Under the pieces are notes generated by a model. The model was not told where the DNA came from, did no database searches, and saw only the letters and a program-made list of their open reading frames with translations. 20,129 nt of DNA from assembly GCA_051867925.1 (NCBI GenBank), contig JBJDZI010000027.1, forward strand, positions 1 to 20,129. The letters run 5' to 3'. Shown in pieces: positions 1 to 6,462 of this stretch. Each line of letters starts with the position of its first letter. The stretch's first letter is position 1. This stretch comes from CAKSQF01 sp051867925 (GTDB lineage Bacteria; Bacillota; Clostridia; Oscillospirales; CAG-272). The translations under genes were made by a program, and so were the position numbers.

Positions 1-1
1 G

Positions 2-1459
2 ATCAGCCCACGCAGTCCAGATGATGTCCTTGCTGTTACGATTGGAGAAGGCAACGTCAGCGTTCTTTTGCAACCAGCAGAGAACGTCCAGATCACCGGT
101 GTATTTTGCATAACGGTAGAACCAACGGGTCAGGATTCCCTTAAAGCCGATCAGATCCGCGCCGCTGGATTCGCCGTTCAGCACGCCGTCCTTGTTGTCC
201 AGCTTGGTCATGCCGTACTCTACCGCTTTGGCGGCGTATTCCAGATATTTGTCATCGCCGTACTTTTCGTGGAGCAGCGTGCAGGCGCCCACGAAGGTAC
301 CTTGATTGTAAGTAGACGCCCAGTAATTGTAAGAGCCGTCAGTATTGATGCAGTCGTAGACTTTGCCGCTGGATTTTTCGAAAAGCACTTCAAATTCCCA
401 TTCCATTACCTCTTTGGCTTTCTCGTAGTACGAATCGTCATTGGAGGCTTTGCCAATCAGACAAGCCGCAATGGAAGCGGGGCATTGGATGCAGGAGTTT
501 TTGCAGGTCTTCTGATCGTCCTTCCACCACAGACCGCCTCCCATCACGTCGGGAGAATAAGCGCGACGCCACATGGCATCGAAGTTGTTGGTGGCGATGG
601 TTAGATAGGTTCGGTTGCCGGTCAGATTGTACAGGCGGGTAAAGCCGATGCACATCCACGCGATGTCGTCGTTGAAGGCGTTGCTGTTGCACCAGTTGAC
701 GCGGGAATTGGCAGCAGAGAAGTGATTTTTGGCGATGTCTTCCGCATATTCCAGATATTCGGGCTTTCCGGTCTGTTCGTAAGCGTCGATGAAGGCTTCC
801 AGAATCTCGGCGGTATCCCAGAACTCGGTGCCCTTCAAACTGCCGTTGCGGTCAATATAGGTGTCGGCGTAAGCTTTCAGGATGCGATCGCCCATTTCCT
901 CGTAAGATACACCGGTCTCATCGCTGAGCGACATGTCCACGTAGCCCTTGACCATCAGATCGGAAGGGAGTTCGATGAGATCGCCCGCAACTACGTAGTT
1001 TGCGCCGAAATACTCAACCGCCTGAAGCGTTGCTTTTTCACAGGCGCCGCAGATTACGATTTTGGAACCGTCCACCTTGATCACGTATTCATTGAATGCC
1101 AGCGATGCCAGCGCACTTTCGGATTCCTTGCGGTTGGTTCCGCCGATCAGAATCTCCTTGGCACTTTCGTAAACGGAGGCGTCTTCGTTGTAATTGATCG
1201 TGTCGGTCTTCCGTTCCAATTTGACACCGGTAGCGTCATTGATGATGGTTTGCAAACGGAAACTGGCGGTTTTTTCCAGCGTGTCTTTTCTGCCGACTTC
1301 CGCGCGCACGATCACGTATTCCGATGCGGAATCACTGACCAGCTTCACCGTGGTGGATACCTGTTCGGAGGAGTCGGGGGGCGTTGCTTCATTGCCGCAG
1401 GACACCAAAGGGGCGGTCAGCAGGAGCGCAGCCAGACATAAGGAGAGGAACTTTTTCAT
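2..1459 (-). CDS. GH76-like glycanase lipoprotein, partial (3' end outside window)
   Basis: The reading frame is open from ATG at 1459 to the left edge (486 codons, no stop), so the C-terminus is missing. Residues 1-20 form a lipoprotein signal peptide (MKKFLSLCLAALLL...) ending in a lipobox with Cys about residue 21, so the protein is probably anchored outside the membrane. Residues about 90-150 contain an EILIGGTNR-type segment, seen in N-terminal domains of several Clostridia glycosidases (GH67 N-domain-like). After this comes an alpha/alpha-barrel region with an Asp pair in NDDIAW (D264-D265), a GGGLWW segment and a YNQGT motif (Y384). Vicinal aspartates in DDxxW plus YNQG are typical of GH76 alpha-1,6-mannanases. 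By family it would cleave alpha-mannan or a related glycan; the substrate is inference. Start chosen from the AGAAAGGA site 8 nt upstream. It has its own promoter at 1494-1522 and is not co-transcribed with glyS, which ends at a terminator. Confidence 0.8.
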   Translation of the reverse strand, partial: MKKFLSLCLAALLLTAPLVSCGNEATPPDSSEQVSTTVKLVSDSASEYVIVRAEVGRKDTLEKTASFRLQTIINDATGVKLERKTDTINYNEDASVYESAKEILIGGTNRKESESALASLAFNEYVIKVDGSKIVICGACEKATLQAVEYFGANYVVAGDLIELPSDLMVKGYVDMSLSDETGVSYEEMGDRILKAYADTYIDRNGSLKGTEFWDTAEILEAFIDAYEQTGKPEYLEYAEDIAKNHFSAANSRVNWCNSNAFNDDIAWMCIGFTRLYNLTGNRTYLTIATNNFDAMWRRAYSPDVMGGGLWWKDDQKTCKNSCIQCPASIAACLIGKASNDDSYYEKAKEVMEWEFEVLFEKSSGKVYDCINTDGSYNYWASTYNQGTFVGACTLLHEKYGDDKYLEYAAKAVEYGMTKLDNKDGVLNGESSGADLIGFKGILTRWFYRYAKYTGDLDVLCWLQKNADVAFSNRNSKDIIWTAWAD

Positions 1460-1493
1460 ATGGATTTCCTTTCTGATGAGGGATTCTATATCT

Positions 1494-1522
1494 ATTGTAT
1501 CAAAGAAATTTGCAATAGTCAA
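1494..1522 (-). promoter_or_regulatory. Sigma-A promoter of the GH76-like gene
   Basis: On the minus strand TTGACT (-35, 1517-1522) and TACAAT (-10, 1494-1499) are separated by exactly 17 bp. The -10 lies about 35 nt upstream of the ATG at 1459. No catabolite-response or other operator was recognised. Confidence 0.8.
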
Positions 1523-1614
1523 TAGTTTTGGGCATATTATACAGATAAAAACCGTGAATTGTATGAAAAATTCCCGGCAGATACAAAATTGCCATCGTTT
1601 TGTCCATCAAGCTG

Positions 1615-1645
1615 CAAAAAAGAGAATGGTCGATGACCATTCTCT
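1615..1645 (-). terminator. Rho-independent terminator of glyS
   Basis: A perfect 11-bp stem (1621-1631 with 1635-1645) and a 3-nt loop are followed on the minus strand by a T run (1616-1621). It lies about 36 nt beyond the glyS stop codon and separates glyS from the GH76-like gene. Confidence 0.9.
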
Positions 1646-1681
1646 CAGAAAATGTCAAACTGTTTCGGTCGCAAATCCCGA

Positions 1682-3079
1682 TCAGAACGCGATCTTTTCT
1701 TCCAGATAGGACTTCAGTTCAGCGATCGGAATGCGAACCTGCTCCATCGAATCGCGGTCGCGGACGGTTACGCAACCGTCTTCCTTGGATTCAAAGTCGT
1801 AGGTGATGCAGAAGGGAGTACCGATCTCGTCCTCGCGGCGATAACGCTTACCGATGGAGCCGGTCTCGTCGAAGTCCACATTGAAATACTTCGCCAGCTC
1901 GTTGAAGACAGCCATCGCATCGTCGGAGAGTTTCTTGGACAGAGGCAGAACAGCCGCCTTGAAGGGAGCCAGAGCAGGGTGCAGATGAAGCACGGTGCGC
2001 ACGTCGTTTTTCTCGGCATCAATGACTTCCTCGTCGTAAGCGTCGCACAAAAATGCCAGTGCCACGCGATCCGCACCCAGAGAAGGCTCGATGACGTAGG
2101 GGATATACTTGGAGTTGGTTTCGGGATCGAAATATTCCATAGACTGACCGCTGGTATTCTGATGCTGGGTCAGGTCGTAATCGGTACGGTCTGCAATGCC
2201 CCACAGTTCGCCCCATCCGAAGGGGAAGAGGAACTCAATGTCGGTAGTGCCCTTGGAGTAGAAACACAGCTCTTCGGGGGAGTGATCGCGCAGGCGCATA
2301 TTTTCTTCCTTCATGCCAAGGCTCTTCAGGAAGTCACGGCAGTAGCCGCGCCAGTATTCGAACCATTCCAGATCGGTGCCGGGCTTGCAGAAGAACTCCA
2401 GTTCCATCTGCTCGAACTCACGGGTACGGAACACGAAGTTACCGGGGGTGATCTCGTTGCGGAAGGACTTACCGATCTGACCAACGCCGAAGGGAAGTTT
2501 CTTACGGGTGGTGCGGGCAACGTTATTGAAGTTGACGAAGATGCCCTGTGCAGTTTCGGGGCGCAGATAAACGGTGTTGGAGGAGTCCTCAGTCACGCCG
2601 ATGAAGGTCTTGAACATCAGGTTGAACTTGCGGATGGAAGTGAAATCGCCGCTGCCGCAGGAAGGGCAGACGATGTGCTTCTCCTTGATGTAGTTCATCA
2701 TTTCGTCGTCAGACCAGCCTGCAGGGTTGTCCTCCAGACCGTTTTGGAAGGCGTAGTCCTCGATCAGTTTATCGGCACGGTGACGGGTACGGCAGACTTT
2801 GCAGTCCATCAGAGGATCGGAGAATCCGCCCAGGTGACCGGAAGCCACCCAAGTCTGGGGATTCATAATGATCGCGCTGTCCAGACCAACGTTGTAGGGG
2901 GATTCCTGAACGAATTTCTTCCACCAAGCCTTTTTTACGTTGTTCTTGAACTCAACGCCCAGAGGACCGTAGTCCCAGGAGTTGGCAAGACCGCCGTAAA
3001 TCTCACTGCCTGCGTAAACGAAGCCTCTGTTTTTGCAGAGTGCTACGATTTTATCCATTGTTTTTTCGCTGTTATTCAT
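1682..3079 (-). CDS. glyS: Glycyl-tRNA synthetase, dimeric class II type
   Basis: This cytoplasmic enzyme charges tRNA-Gly with glycine using ATP. It is the single-chain alpha2 form, 465 residues, close to the usual length for the family. Visible marks: class II motif 2 at FRNEITPGNF (206-215) with R218/R220 and EFEQMELEFF after it; motif 3 at GADRVALAF (335-343); a zinc-site pattern C93-x2-C96-x3-H100 paired with C138-x2-C141; and a C-terminal anticodon-binding domain from about 360. Start supported by GGGAGG 7 nt upstream of ATG. The LCP-like gene lies upstream on the same strand with a 41-nt gap and no promoter seen between, so the two are probably co-transcribed. No T-box leader is present in the short gap, which is notable because many Firmicutes synthetase genes have one. 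Ends at the terminator at 1615-1645. Confidence 0.97.
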   Translation of the reverse strand: MNNSEKTMDKIVALCKNRGFVYAGSEIYGGLANSWDYGPLGVEFKNNVKKAWWKKFVQESPYNVGLDSAIIMNPQTWVASGHLGGFSDPLMDCKVCRTRHRADKLIEDYAFQNGLEDNPAGWSDDEMMNYIKEKHIVCPSCGSGDFTSIRKFNLMFKTFIGVTEDSSNTVYLRPETAQGIFVNFNNVARTTRKKLPFGVGQIGKSFRNEITPGNFVFRTREFEQMELEFFCKPGTDLEWFEYWRGYCRDFLKSLGMKEENMRLRDHSPEELCFYSKGTTDIEFLFPFGWGELWGIADRTDYDLTQHQNTSGQSMEYFDPETNSKYIPYVIEPSLGADRVALAFLCDAYDEEVIDAEKNDVRTVLHLHPALAPFKAAVLPLSKKLSDDAMAVFNELAKYFNVDFDETGSIGKRYRREDEIGTPFCITYDFESKEDGCVTVRDRDSMEQVRIPIAELKSYLEEKIAF

Positions 3080-3090
3080 TGGTACCTCCC

Positions 3091-3110
3091 GGACTTTCGC
3101 TTGAAAGTCC
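3091..3110 (-). other. Short hairpin immediately before the glyS ribosome binding site
   Basis: A perfect 8-bp inverted repeat (3091-3098 with 3103-3110) and a 4-nt loop end directly against the GGGAGG ribosome binding site of glyS. It has no T run, so it is not a terminator. It could mark an mRNA processing site or affect glyS translation; the function is inference. Confidence 0.5.
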
Positions 3111-3120
3111 TATGTATGAT

Positions 3121-4077
3121 TTACTTATATTGTTTGAACAAATTTTGCGTAGCCGATCGGTCGGGCTTGTAGTAGAGATCGTCGCCCGAAGTGATGAACG
3201 TACCGATGGCAAGGGGCATCTGCACCCGATAGCTGCTGTAACTGAAGATCAGATTCATATGCTCGGTGAGGGCGGCCTTGGTAAAATCGGTGTTCAGCAC
3301 CTTCGTGATGCGGTCATAATCGGCATATGCGGACGCCTTGTGGGCGTCGTCGGTGATGCGATCCAAGATTGCTTTGCATTGATTGGCGATTAGTTGCATC
3401 TTGTTGACAGGACTCATATAATCGTCCTGCTTCAGCAGTCGATAGAGCTGACCGGCCGAGAGCAGATTCTTGCCGGCGGGAAGTCCCAACGCTTCAACGG
3501 CTTCGGGACATTCCACCGTAAGCCCGCCCAGCCGGGTGGCAACGGTTACGTAATCGTCGATATCCACATATCCGGTGTAATCTACCTGAATCCCCAGCAG
3601 AGCGGAAATCGACCGTTCGAAGTAATCGGATCCCAGCCCGTACAGTTCTTTCTGCGTGAAGTAGTAAGCCGTGTCCAGATCTATCTCCTGACCGCTGGCG
3701 GTGACCAGCAGATTGCCGGGCAGGGCAGTGACCATCACCTGACGGGTGATGCTGTTAAAGCTGACCAGAGTCGCAAAGACGATGGTGGTATCGTGCTGGC
3801 GAAGTTCCGCATCGGCAAGCTGATTGAATTGGGATTCCACCGCGCCGCCTGCAGAGGGACGGTAAACATACTGATCGGTGCAGACCAGCAGAAGATTTAC
3901 AGTACCTTGGGGGCTTTGAGTGACATTCCCATCCTCAGATGGGTCGCCGGATGGCAGGATTAGTTCTTCGTCCGGGGAGACGATATCCATAATGAATCCG
4001 GTAACGTAGTAAGCGCCGATACCGAAAATAATCAAGGACACCAGAACGGTGATCAGAAAAGTGCGGACGGAATTCAC
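3121..4077 (-). CDS. LytR-CpsA-Psr (LCP) fold membrane protein, active-site residues degenerate
   Basis: A 318-residue protein with one N-terminal membrane segment (about residues 6-30) and an extracytoplasmic domain beginning at VNLLLVCTD (60-68), the first strand of LCP domains. LCP enzymes attach wall teichoic acids or capsule to peptidoglycan. In active LCP proteins the motifs SRSDT and (S/I)PRDT carry arginines that hold the lipid pyrophosphate. Here they read RQHDT (93-97) and ALPGN (118-122), and the later R-x-R and RQQ region reads SPVNKMQ, so the key arginines appear lost. It may therefore be a non-catalytic relative. The start is GTG at 4077, with AGGAGG upstream; the frame continues upstream to an ATG at 4194, but that stretch contains the promoter. 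Probably heads a two-gene operon with glyS. Confidence 0.75.
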   Translation of the reverse strand: MNSVRTFLITVLVSLIIFGIGAYYVTGFIMDIVSPDEELILPSGDPSEDGNVTQSPQGTVNLLLVCTDQYVYRPSAGGAVESQFNQLADAELRQHDTTIVFATLVSFNSITRQVMVTALPGNLLVTASGQEIDLDTAYYFTQKELYGLGSDYFERSISALLGIQVDYTGYVDIDDYVTVATRLGGLTVECPEAVEALGLPAGKNLLSAGQLYRLLKQDDYMSPVNKMQLIANQCKAILDRITDDAHKASAYADYDRITKVLNTDFTKAALTEHMNLIFSYSSYRVQMPLAIGTFITSGDDLYYKPDRSATQNLFKQYK

Positions 4078-4131
4078 GGATTTCCTCCTGAAAGAATCGG
4101 TTGACAGACGGTTCAATCTGCATACGAATCT

Positions 4132-4160
4132 ATTATAAATCATAATTGTGAATTTTTCAA
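4132..4160 (-). promoter_or_regulatory. Promoter of the LCP-like gene and glyS
   Basis: On the minus strand TTGAAA (4155-4160) and TATAAT (4132-4137) are 17 bp apart, about 55 nt upstream of the GTG start. Confidence 0.8.
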
Positions 4161-4178
4161 TAGAATTTGCGAAAATAC

Positions 4179-4207
4179 TTGAAAAAGTTCTCAATCTGTG
4201 TTATACT
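4179..4207 (+). promoter_or_regulatory. Promoter of the split tRNA-Arg gene
   Basis: TTGAAA (4179-4184) and TATACT (4202-4207) are 17 bp apart. The -10 box ends 15 nt before the first base of the tRNA-Arg 5' half at 4222, the usual geometry for a tRNA promoter. No equally good promoter is seen nearer the intact tRNA at 4335, so this one probably transcribes it too. Confidence 0.75.
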
Positions 4208-4221
4208 CACATACAGGATAA

Positions 4222-4260
4222 GCCCCCTTAGTTAAATGGATATAATAAACCCCTCCTAAG
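4222..4260 (+). pseudogene. 5' half of a disrupted tRNA-Arg(CCU) gene
   Basis: These 39 bases are the acceptor strand GCCCCCT, TA, a 4-bp D stem with loop AATGGATA, A26, the 5' anticodon stem AACCC, the loop CTCCTAA (anticodon CCT) and one G. There is no T arm after it. Its missing partner lies at 5276-5319: there GGGTT closes the anticodon stem and AGGGGGC pairs with GCCCCCT at all seven positions. Joined, they give a canonical 72-nt tRNA plus encoded CCA. As it stands this half cannot make a tRNA. Confidence 0.9.
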
Positions 4261-4269
4261 AGTTTGTTC

Positions 4270-4302
4270 CACCTCTCGCCTTTCGCAAAAAGGCGGGAGG
4301 TG
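4270..4302 (+). other. 14-bp hairpin between the tRNA 5' half and the intact tRNA
   Basis: Bases 4270-4283 pair with 4289-4302 (13 Watson-Crick pairs and one G-T) around a 5-nt loop. There is no T run on either strand, so it is not a standard terminator. It would lie in the transcript between the dead tRNA half and the functional tRNA and might be a processing site. Confidence 0.5.
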
Positions 4303-4334
4303 CGTAGAATAAAAATAACCGAATATTGCTAAAT

Positions 4335-4411
4335 GTCTCTGTACCTCAGCAGGATAGAGGGTCCGCCTCCTAAGCGGAACGCCCCCGGTTCGAATCCGGG
4401 CAGGGACGCCA
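4335..4411 (+). tRNA. tRNA-Arg(CCU), intact, carried by the integrated element
   Basis: The full cloverleaf folds: acceptor GTCTCTG with CAGGGAC (one G-T pair), D arm CCTC/GAGG, anticodon stem TCCGC/GCGGA with loop CTCCTAA (anticodon CCT at 4369-4371), T arm CCCGG/CCGGG around TTCGAAT, discriminator G and encoded CCA (4409-4411). It decodes AGG. Outside the anticodon loop it differs clearly from the split host tRNA around it, so it is not a duplicate of it but a foreign gene of the same specificity. A terminator follows at 4420. Confidence 0.95.
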
Positions 4412-4419
4412 CAAACAAC

Positions 4420-4456
4420 GCCGAAAGCCTTGATTTTTCGAGGTTTTCGGCTTTTC
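4420..4456 (+). terminator. Terminator of the intact tRNA-Arg
   Basis: GCCGAAA (4420-4426) pairs with TTTCGGC (4445-4451), extended by CCT/AGG, and is followed by TTTTCTT. It starts 9 nt after the CCA end. Confidence 0.85.
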
Positions 4457-4483
4457 TTATTTTCCGGCATCATTCAATCTTAA

Positions 4484-4966
4484 CTTTTTCGTTTTGCTAA
4501 TTCATCGGGCAGACCGATGGAGGGACAGGTAATAACCCACGCATTGAAGAAACTCATCCGTGAGAACAATCTGCCTGATGTAGTCTTTCACAGCTTCAGA
4601 CACGCAAGTATTACCTACAAACTGAAATGGAACGGCGGTGATGTAAAATCTGTTCAGGGTGACTCAGGACACGCCCGTGCCGAAATGGTATCCAATGTGT
4701 ATTCGCATATTATCGACGAGGACAGAAGATTTAATGCGCAACGCTTTGAGGAGAGATTTTATCAAGGCAATACCCCTGAAGCTGATACAATCCCACCTAT
4801 GCCAAAGTTTGAGTCATCAACCGAATTGCCCGAAGCTGTACCGATAGAGTCTGATAAAAAAGATGAAACAGCAACAGATACTCAGGCAGATACGGAACTG
4901 ATTGCAAAACTGTTGAGTAATCCTGAAACGGCGGCTTTGCTCAAAGCACTCGCAAGCAAGCTATAA
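4484..4966 (+). pseudogene. Tyrosine recombinase (integrase), C-terminal fragment
   Basis: The frame is open from 4484 and matches the C-terminal end of Clostridia ICE/prophage tyrosine integrases, including the GRPMEGQ lead-in before the ATG at 4517. Counted from that ATG, the box II residues are visible: H25-x2-R28 in HSFRH, H52 in SGHAR and the nucleophile Y62 in VYSHI, followed by DEDRRFNAQRFEERFY and an acidic tail ending LLKALASKL. The first catalytic Arg, the Lys and the core-binding and arm-binding domains (roughly 200-250 residues) are missing, and no ribosome binding site precedes the ATG. The fragment should be inactive. It lies next to the element's right end, where such integrase genes usually sit. 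Confidence 0.85.
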
Positions 4967-4980
4967 CGAAACTACAAGGA

Positions 4981-5008
4981 AAGGCAATCCGCAAGGGTTG
5001 CCTTTTTT
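4981..5008 (+). terminator. Terminator of the integrase gene
   Basis: AAGGCAATCC (4981-4990) pairs with GGGTTGCCTT around GCAA and is followed by a run of T to 5008. It lies 15 nt after the integrase stop codon. Confidence 0.9.
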
Positions 5009-5275
5009 AATGTGGGGGTAGAAAAATTCACAATTAGATGCTATAATATATGAAAAACTGTATTATTTAAGCGTTCCAAAGGTAGATTTGAAACCGAGTA
5101 ACACAACCCGTTTTTAGGTTTCTCCTGCTAAAAGTGAGCCAAACAGCCCAACATAAACCCAATGAAATTAGCTGGATTTCGTTAGTGTTTATTGAACAGT
5201 GAAAAGGCTGAAAACCCTTGATTTATAAGGACTTTTCGGCATTAAATAGCGGTCGGAAACCTTGTCTGGACGGCT
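5009..5275 (+). other. Non-coding right end of the element
   Basis: No gene with a plausible start or family match is seen. The only structure noted is a terminator-like stem at 5206-5240 (GGCTGAAAA with TTTTCGGC, and CCCTT with AAGG) resembling the stem after the intact tRNA at 4420-4451. The last bases before 5276 would be the element side of attR. Recombinase arm sites may lie here but I cannot define them. Confidence 0.5.
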
Positions 5276-5319
5276 CTCCTAAGGGTTAGTTGTGAGTTCG
5301 ATTCTCGCAGGGGGCGCCA
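5276..5319 (+). pseudogene. 3' half of the disrupted tRNA-Arg(CCU) gene
   Basis: It contains the anticodon loop CTCCTAA, the 3' anticodon stem GGGTT, a 4-nt variable loop, the T arm GTGAG/CTCGC around TTCGATT, acceptor AGGGGGC, discriminator G and CCA (5317-5319). It pairs perfectly with the 5' half at 4222-4260 and not with the sequence directly upstream of it. It lacks a promoter of its own. Confidence 0.9.
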
Positions 5320-5326
5320 AAACTCA

Positions 5327-5366
5327 CGCCTCAATGCCTTGCACTTGCAAGGCTTGCGGCGTTTTT
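5327..5366 (+). terminator. Original terminator of the split tRNA-Arg gene
   Basis: CGCC (5327) with GGCG (5358-5361) and an inner 7-bp GCCTTGC/GCAAGGC stem are followed by TTTTT. It starts 8 nt after the CCA end of the tRNA 3' half. Confidence 0.8.
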
Positions 5367-5438
5367 GGCAAAGCATAGCAGGGAAGCCATCCCATCTGGT
5401 GAACAAGTCGGTGCGATTGCACTGCGGGAGGAACCGAT

Positions 5439-5756
5439 ATGTTGATCTATTCCATTCTGATGTGTTCAGTGACTGCACTTTTGTTGTCGCTGGGGATAGC
5501 CGTTTACAAAGGAAAAACCAATTTGATTCATTCATACCATCAGATCAAAGTTACCGATCCGTCAGCCTACGGAAAAGCCTTTGGAAAAGCGATGTTTGTG
5601 ACAGCAACCGCCCCACTGCTGAGTGGTCTGATCGGTATAGAAGGGGATTCCAAGCTGATTGCATTCATTGCAGTTGCCGTTCTTCTCATAGGAACAGGGA
5701 TCGGTATGGGCTGTATAATCGCGGTACAAAAGAAATACAATCAGGGGATATTCTGA
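5439..5756 (+). CDS. DUF3784-like small membrane protein
   Basis: A 105-residue protein with three hydrophobic segments (about 3-22, 50-66 and 72-95) and short soluble parts. The segment YKGKTNLIHSYHQIKV (23-38) followed by YGKAFGKAMFV (44-54) is the signature of DUF3784 proteins in Firmicutes, which have no known function. It starts at ATG with GGGAGG 7 nt upstream. The next gene begins 58 nt later on the same strand, so the two may share a transcript that ends at the terminator at 6468. No clear promoter was found. Confidence 0.8.
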   Translation: MLIYSILMCSVTALLLSLGIAVYKGKTNLIHSYHQIKVTDPSAYGKAFGKAMFVTATAPLLSGLIGIEGDSKLIAFIAVAVLLIGTGIGMGCIIAVQKKYNQGIF

Positions 5757-5814
5757 CTCCCCTTTCGCACCCCAAACAATACAGGAGCATCCGTCCGACG
5801 GACGGTGAGAGATG

Positions 5815-6447
5815 ATGGATAACAGAGAACGAAGAGACAATGGACTTGCTTATGTTGCAGACGATGTCGCCGTGGCGGAGATGAAGCGGTGCCGCGGACT
5901 TTTGCAGAGGCTCAACCGTGCCGATTGGACGGATTCGGAAACGATTGCAAGCATCGCCAAAGAACTGCTGGGGAAATCCGAAAATGCGGTGATCACCCCG
6001 CCTTTTTTCTGCGATTACGGCACGCACATTGAAGTGGGGAAGAACTTTTACGCCAACTATAACTGCACGATCCTGGATGTGGCGAGGGTGAAGATCGGGA
6101 ATAACTGTCTCCTTGCGCCCAACGTTGCCATCTATACGGCGGGGCATCCGATCTATCCCTCCACGCGAAATTCTGGCTATGAATACGGTAAAGAGATCAC
6201 GATCGGGGATAACGTATGGATCGGCGGCAGTTCGGTGATCTGTCCCGGCGTTCGGATCGGCAGTAACGTAGTGATCGGTGCCGGAAGCGTAGTGACCAAA
6301 GATATCCCCGACCGGTGCGTAGCGGCAGGCAATCCCTGCAAGGTCATCCGAACGATTACCGAAGCCGACAGACGCAAACTCTTCAAAAACGAAGAAATCG
6401 ACGAAGAAGCGTGGACTCGGATCGTAGAAAAAGGTTTTGGACAGTAA
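5815..6447 (+). CDS. Hexapeptide-repeat sugar O-acetyltransferase (maltose/galactoside acetyltransferase family)
   Basis: It transfers acetyl from acetyl-CoA to a sugar hydroxyl in the cytoplasm. About 210 residues, near the family length of about 185-210. An N-terminal helical Mac domain (10-60) carries RCRGLLQRLNRAD. A left-handed beta-helix of hexapeptide repeats follows (70-185), with VKIGNNCLLAPNV and ITIGDNVWIGGSSVICPGV. The catalytic His is H111 in YTAGHP. The acceptor is unknown; family names such as maltose acetyltransferase often do not reflect the physiological substrate. The start is ambiguous: two ATG codons at 5812 and 5815 are adjacent, and the GGTGAG upstream suits 5815 better. 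It ends in a strong terminator. Confidence 0.9.
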   Translation: MDNRERRDNGLAYVADDVAVAEMKRCRGLLQRLNRADWTDSETIASIAKELLGKSENAVITPPFFCDYGTHIEVGKNFYANYNCTILDVARVKIGNNCLLAPNVAIYTAGHPIYPSTRNSGYEYGKEITIGDNVWIGGSSVICPGVRIGSNVVIGAGSVVTKDIPDRCVAAGNPCKVIRTITEADRRKLFKNEEIDEEAWTRIVEKGFGQ

Positions 6448-6462
6448 TAACGAGTTCGCGTG

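Larger units (their letters stand above)
4253..5283 (+). mobile_element. Decayed integrative element inserted in the tRNA-Arg(CCU) anticodon loop
   Basis: The segment is bounded by an 8-bp direct repeat CTCCTAAG at 4253-4260 and 5276-5283, the anticodon loop plus one base of the split tRNA. Removing one repeat and everything between (1,023 bp) restores the tRNA gene exactly. Inside, in order: a 14-bp hairpin, an intact tRNA-Arg(CCU), its terminator, the 3' part of a tyrosine recombinase gene, another terminator, and about 260 bp without a gene. Recombinases of this family use tRNA genes as attachment sites, so the repeats are read as attL and attR. The cargo and most of the integrase gene are gone, with a deletion joint near 4460-4484. 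Confidence 0.85.

Noticed and set aside
68..1441. Two + strand frames opposite the left-edge gene
   Set aside because: They are shadows of the GH76-like gene, which has a lipoprotein signal, a promoter and conserved motifs on the minus strand.
3080..3120. T-box or riboswitch before glyS
   Set aside because: The gap is only 41 nt and lacks the T-box AGGGTGG-type sequence and a specifier stem.
1652..3172. Open frame of 506 codons on the + strand
   Set aside because: It is antisense to glyS, whose full set of synthetase motifs is on the minus strand; the frame is open because of codon bias in glyS.
5271..5319. Reading the right tRNA piece as a degenerate complete tRNA
   Set aside because: The bases before CTCCTAA do not pair with GGGTT or with the acceptor strand, whereas the half at 4222 pairs perfectly with both.
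4335..5319. Intact tRNA-Arg and the right-hand 3' half as an ordinary attL/attR pair
   Set aside because: The 5' half of the intact tRNA cannot pair with the right-hand 3' half (anticodon stem TCCGC against GGGTT fails); the true left partner is at 4222-4260.
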